Below are positions 62,221 to 64,000 of a stretch of 64,000 nucleotides of DNA, in pieces; within the stretch, counting starts at the first letter, position 1, and each line of letters opens with the position of its first letter. The stretch lies in assembly GCA_947497755.1 (NCBI GenBank), contig CANMHT010000011.1, forward strand, positions 62,001 through 126,000. The letters are read 5' to 3'. Made by a program: the position numbers and the translations under genes. The notes beneath the pieces are model-generated. The model did not search any database. It was not told the origin of the DNA and worked only from the letters and a program-made list of their open reading frames with translations. Source of the stretch: an uncultured Polaribacter sp. GTDB taxonomy: Bacteria > Bacteroidota > Bacteroidia > Flavobacteriales > Flavobacteriaceae.

Positions 62221-63366
62221 TCACTCTTTTTCATTAGAAATTATCTCAATAATCCCATGAGTTATATTGAGATTTATATGCCCATAAGACTGCTTATTTT
62301 TTGGTGCTTTCATCTCAAGCATAATAAACCTATCTAAACCTTTTTTCCTAGGTTCAAAACTAAATTTTTGTTTGTTAATATTAAATGCTGTCGTATTTCC
62401 ATTGGCCGTTAAAGAGTATACATCAGTATTTTTAAAAAAATGTAATTTTGAATAATCGCCTTTAAGATTAAAGGATTTAAAGCTTTTAGAAAAATTATAG
62501 AAATTGAACTTGCTATTAAAGTCTTTTATTTTTACATTTTTACTTATTTCTCCTACTTCAATTTTAGAAGTTTCAGTTGATATTTTTGAGTTACTAACAG
62601 ATCCTATTAAAGTTTTAGAAACATCTTTAAAATTATAACTTCCTCCAGTAATTTCTTCAGCTTCAAAGACACCATTAGTAATAAAAAACTCATTTTCTAC
62701 TGACTCAATTTTCTTGAACTTTAAATGCCCTTTAAATGTGTGAGCAACAATTGGTTTGTGAATATTGTAATTAAAGACTAAATTAGAGTGTAATGCTTTC
62801 AACCTAATAGTTACACTTTGGGGCACTTTAATTATAAATACTTTCTTAATCACTTTTTTGTTTTTGAAAGATGTGTTCTTTTTATATTTATTTTTATTTC
62901 TCTTTAGAAAATTTCTAAAATTATTACCTTCACTAAATTTTATTTCATTTACAAGTGAATCCTTCGTTTTATATTGATTTTTGTTTGCTTTAAATGACTT
63001 TACAAAACCATCTACAGAAAAGATAAGAGAATCTATACTAATAAAACTTTGGTAATTAGCTTCTAAAAACATAGAGTTCTTTACATTTAGTGTAATTAAA
63101 TCGTTCTTTTTTACAACTTTTACTTTAGCTTGTTTTTTTATCATTTCTCTTTTCCTCTTTGAATACCTTCCAAAGGTCATTGAGTAATCAAAATGAATTT
63201 TCCCATCAAAAGATTCTTCAAATAAAATTGCTACATTTTCTAAATCTAAATTTAAAGTAGTATTTGCATCAACTTTAAAACTCTCTTTTAACATTACTTC
63301 TTTAGTTTGTGAAAAAGTAACACTAACTATTAAAAAGAATACTATACTATAAATAGATTGTTTCAT
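62221..63366 (-). CDS. Secreted adhesin-like (DUF4097-type) protein
   Basis: A 381-residue exported protein (signal peptide MKQSIYSIVFFLIVSVTFSQ). The rest is built of repeating short strands with Lys, Asn and Ser, as in the right-handed beta-helix of DUF4097/head-GIN adhesin-like proteins (for example LNLDLENVAILFEE, FKLKSL-type repeats around 250-310). The assignment is by pattern and context; such genes often follow ECF sigma and anti-sigma genes. It overlaps the anti-sigma-like gene by 20 bases. Confidence 0.65.
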   Translation of the reverse strand: MKQSIYSIVFFLIVSVTFSQTKEVMLKESFKVDANTTLNLDLENVAILFEESFDGKIHFDYSMTFGRYSKRKREMIKKQAKVKVVKKNDLITLNVKNSMFLEANYQSFISIDSLIFSVDGFVKSFKANKNQYKTKDSLVNEIKFSEGNNFRNFLKRNKNKYKKNTSFKNKKVIKKVFIIKVPQSVTIRLKALHSNLVFNYNIHKPIVAHTFKGHLKFKKIESVENEFFITNGVFEAEEITGGSYNFKDVSKTLIGSVSNSKISTETSKIEVGEISKNVKIKDFNSKFNFYNFSKSFKSFNLKGDYSKLHFFKNTDVYSLTANGNTTAFNINKQKFSFEPRKKGLDRFIMLEMKAPKNKQSYGHINLNITHGIIEIISNEKE

Positions 63367-63874
63367 AACTTGTTTTTTCTTGGTTTAATTCTTTTATATG
63401 ATTTTGAATATCTTTAAGTAATTGGAGTCTTCTCTGTAAATTTTTTATTAAATTTTCTAATACAAAAACATTATTGGCGTCTTTCTCAAATTGCTTTGTT
63501 ATATCTTTATAATCTTGATTTAACTTGAATAATTTTTCTTCATATTTCTGAATCAAATTTTTATCTTTTGTAAGCTTTACAAAGCTTTTCCATTCTTTAT
63601 TAATTTGATTTAAATACTCTTTTTCTATCTTTTTTACTTGTACAAATAATGTTGATTGAGAATCCGTTTTAACTTCTGACTTTAAAAAATAATATCCGAC
63701 AGAAATAATTAAAGTTATTGAAGCGGCAATTTTCAATATTCGAAAAGAAGATTTGGATTTTTCTTTTTTACTCTGTTTTTTTAATTTCTCTAAAAATTCA
63801 TCTTCATGAAAATTTGGTAACTTCTTTTTTTGAAGCACTTCATTTTTAAAAAGTTCTCTAATATCTTGCTTCAT
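63347..63874 (-). CDS. Putative anti-sigma factor (membrane)
   Basis: A 175-residue protein with a basic cytoplasmic N-terminus of about 44 residues, one membrane helix (ILKIAASITLIISVGYYFL, about 46-64) and a long outside coiled coil (about 75-170). This layout and the 17-base overlap with the preceding ECF sigma gene mark it as its anti-sigma factor. No zinc motif (HxxxCxxC) is present, so it is not of the ZAS type. Confidence 0.75.
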   Translation of the reverse strand: MKQDIRELFKNEVLQKKKLPNFHEDEFLEKLKKQSKKEKSKSSFRILKIAASITLIISVGYYFLKSEVKTDSQSTLFVQVKKIEKEYLNQINKEWKSFVKLTKDKNLIQKYEEKLFKLNQDYKDITKQFEKDANNVFVLENLIKNLQRRLQLLKDIQNHIKELNQEKTSYETIYL

Positions 63875-64000
63875 ATTTTTGTTCTTTTAAAAGTTCTTGT
63901 AAATGCAATTTTCCCCTTCTTAAATGTGTTCTAGATGTTTTAATTGGTATTTTTAAAATTTCTGAGATTTCTAAATGATTATACCCTTCTATCAAATATA
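63858..64000 (-). CDS. ECF sigma factor, C-terminal part (cut by window)
   Basis: The last 46 residues of a sigma factor read from the window edge: region 4 with YLIEGYNHLEISEILKIPI, TSRTHLRRGKLHLQELL and a stop at 63858-63860. The HTH pattern matches sigma region 4.2 and the N-terminal part lies beyond 64000. The stop lies inside the start of the anti-sigma-like gene, so the two are translationally coupled. Confidence 0.85.
   Translation of the reverse strand, partial: YLIEGYNHLEISEILKIPIKTSRTHLRRGKLHLQELLKEQKYEARY

Noticed and set aside
1..64000. tRNA, rRNA, prophage, insertion sequence or toxin-antitoxin genes
   Set aside because: No cloverleaf, rRNA signature, transposase, integrase or typical toxin pair was recognised by reading; a covariance or profile search was not possible.

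Overview
The window is an ordinary, densely coded stretch of an AT-rich chromosome from a member of the Bacteroidota, almost certainly family Flavobacteriaceae (a marine Polaribacter/Tenacibaculum-like genome would fit, but genus is inference). The signs are: a type IX secretion C-terminal sorting domain, a TonB-dependent receptor with a carboxypeptidase-regulatory-like N-terminus, many small lipoproteins with the cysteine lipobox, the flavobacterial marker families DUF4270, DUF4271, DUF4296, DUF5689 and DUF3109, scarce Shine-Dalgarno sequences, and repeated matches to the Bacteroidota promoter (-33 TTTG, -7 TAnnTTTG). No rRNA, tRNA, insertion sequence, prophage or CRISPR array was recognised.

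Layout. 1-7.5 kb: two envelope proteins, a divergent GTP cyclohydrolase II-like protein, aspS, a cupin-rsmI pair, an Fe-S type uracil-DNA glycosylase homologue and an HTH regulator. 7.5-20 kb: a small terminated transcription unit, an M28 peptidase, a dipeptide epimerase-aminotransferase operon, OsmC, recJ, then a stress/regulatory block (YceI-DoxX-ABM operon facing a MerR regulator, with YciI and DinB behind it), an XRE regulator under three 11-bp repeats, and an agmatine-deiminase-type lipoprotein. 19-25 kb: a divergent secreted endonuclease/phosphatase against a TonB receptor-DUF5689 pair. 25-36 kb: tadA, dxs, a large T9SS-exported BNR-repeat protein, dgt with a thioredoxin-like lipoprotein, and class Ia ribonucleotide reductase (nrdB, nrdA). 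36-44 kb: DUF3109, MarC plus a one-domain flavoprotein, then the divergent glgA-like/DUF4270/glmS and panC/panD/flippase clusters. 44-53 kb: radA, hemD-DUF4271, a mannosyltransferase-dihydroorotase-DUF4296 operon, an epimerase and tyrS. 53-57 kb: tandem YHS proteins, an ABC-2 exporter and a LuxE-like acyl-activating enzyme. 57-64 kb: two ECF sigma-factor loci, the second cut by the window end, separated by an ALDH7 aldehyde dehydrogenase.

How the parts work together. Most genes are housekeeping: translation (aspS, tyrS, tadA, rsmI), nucleotide supply (nrdAB, dgt, dihydroorotase), repair (recJ, radA, UDG), isoprenoid, pantothenate, haem and amino-sugar synthesis. The accessory interest lies in regulation and surface functions: a MerR-type operator built into the 23-bp spacer of a -33/-7 promoter, promoters whose -7 box ends four bases before the ATG (predicted leaderless mRNAs), a run of 14 A in the presumed promoter spacer of the TonB receptor, an ECF sigma factor with no ATG/GTG/TTG start, and several enzymes reduced or altered at catalytic positions. 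No wholly new multi-gene system is obvious; the best candidate is the TonB receptor-DUF5689-nuclease locus at 19.2-24.7 kb.
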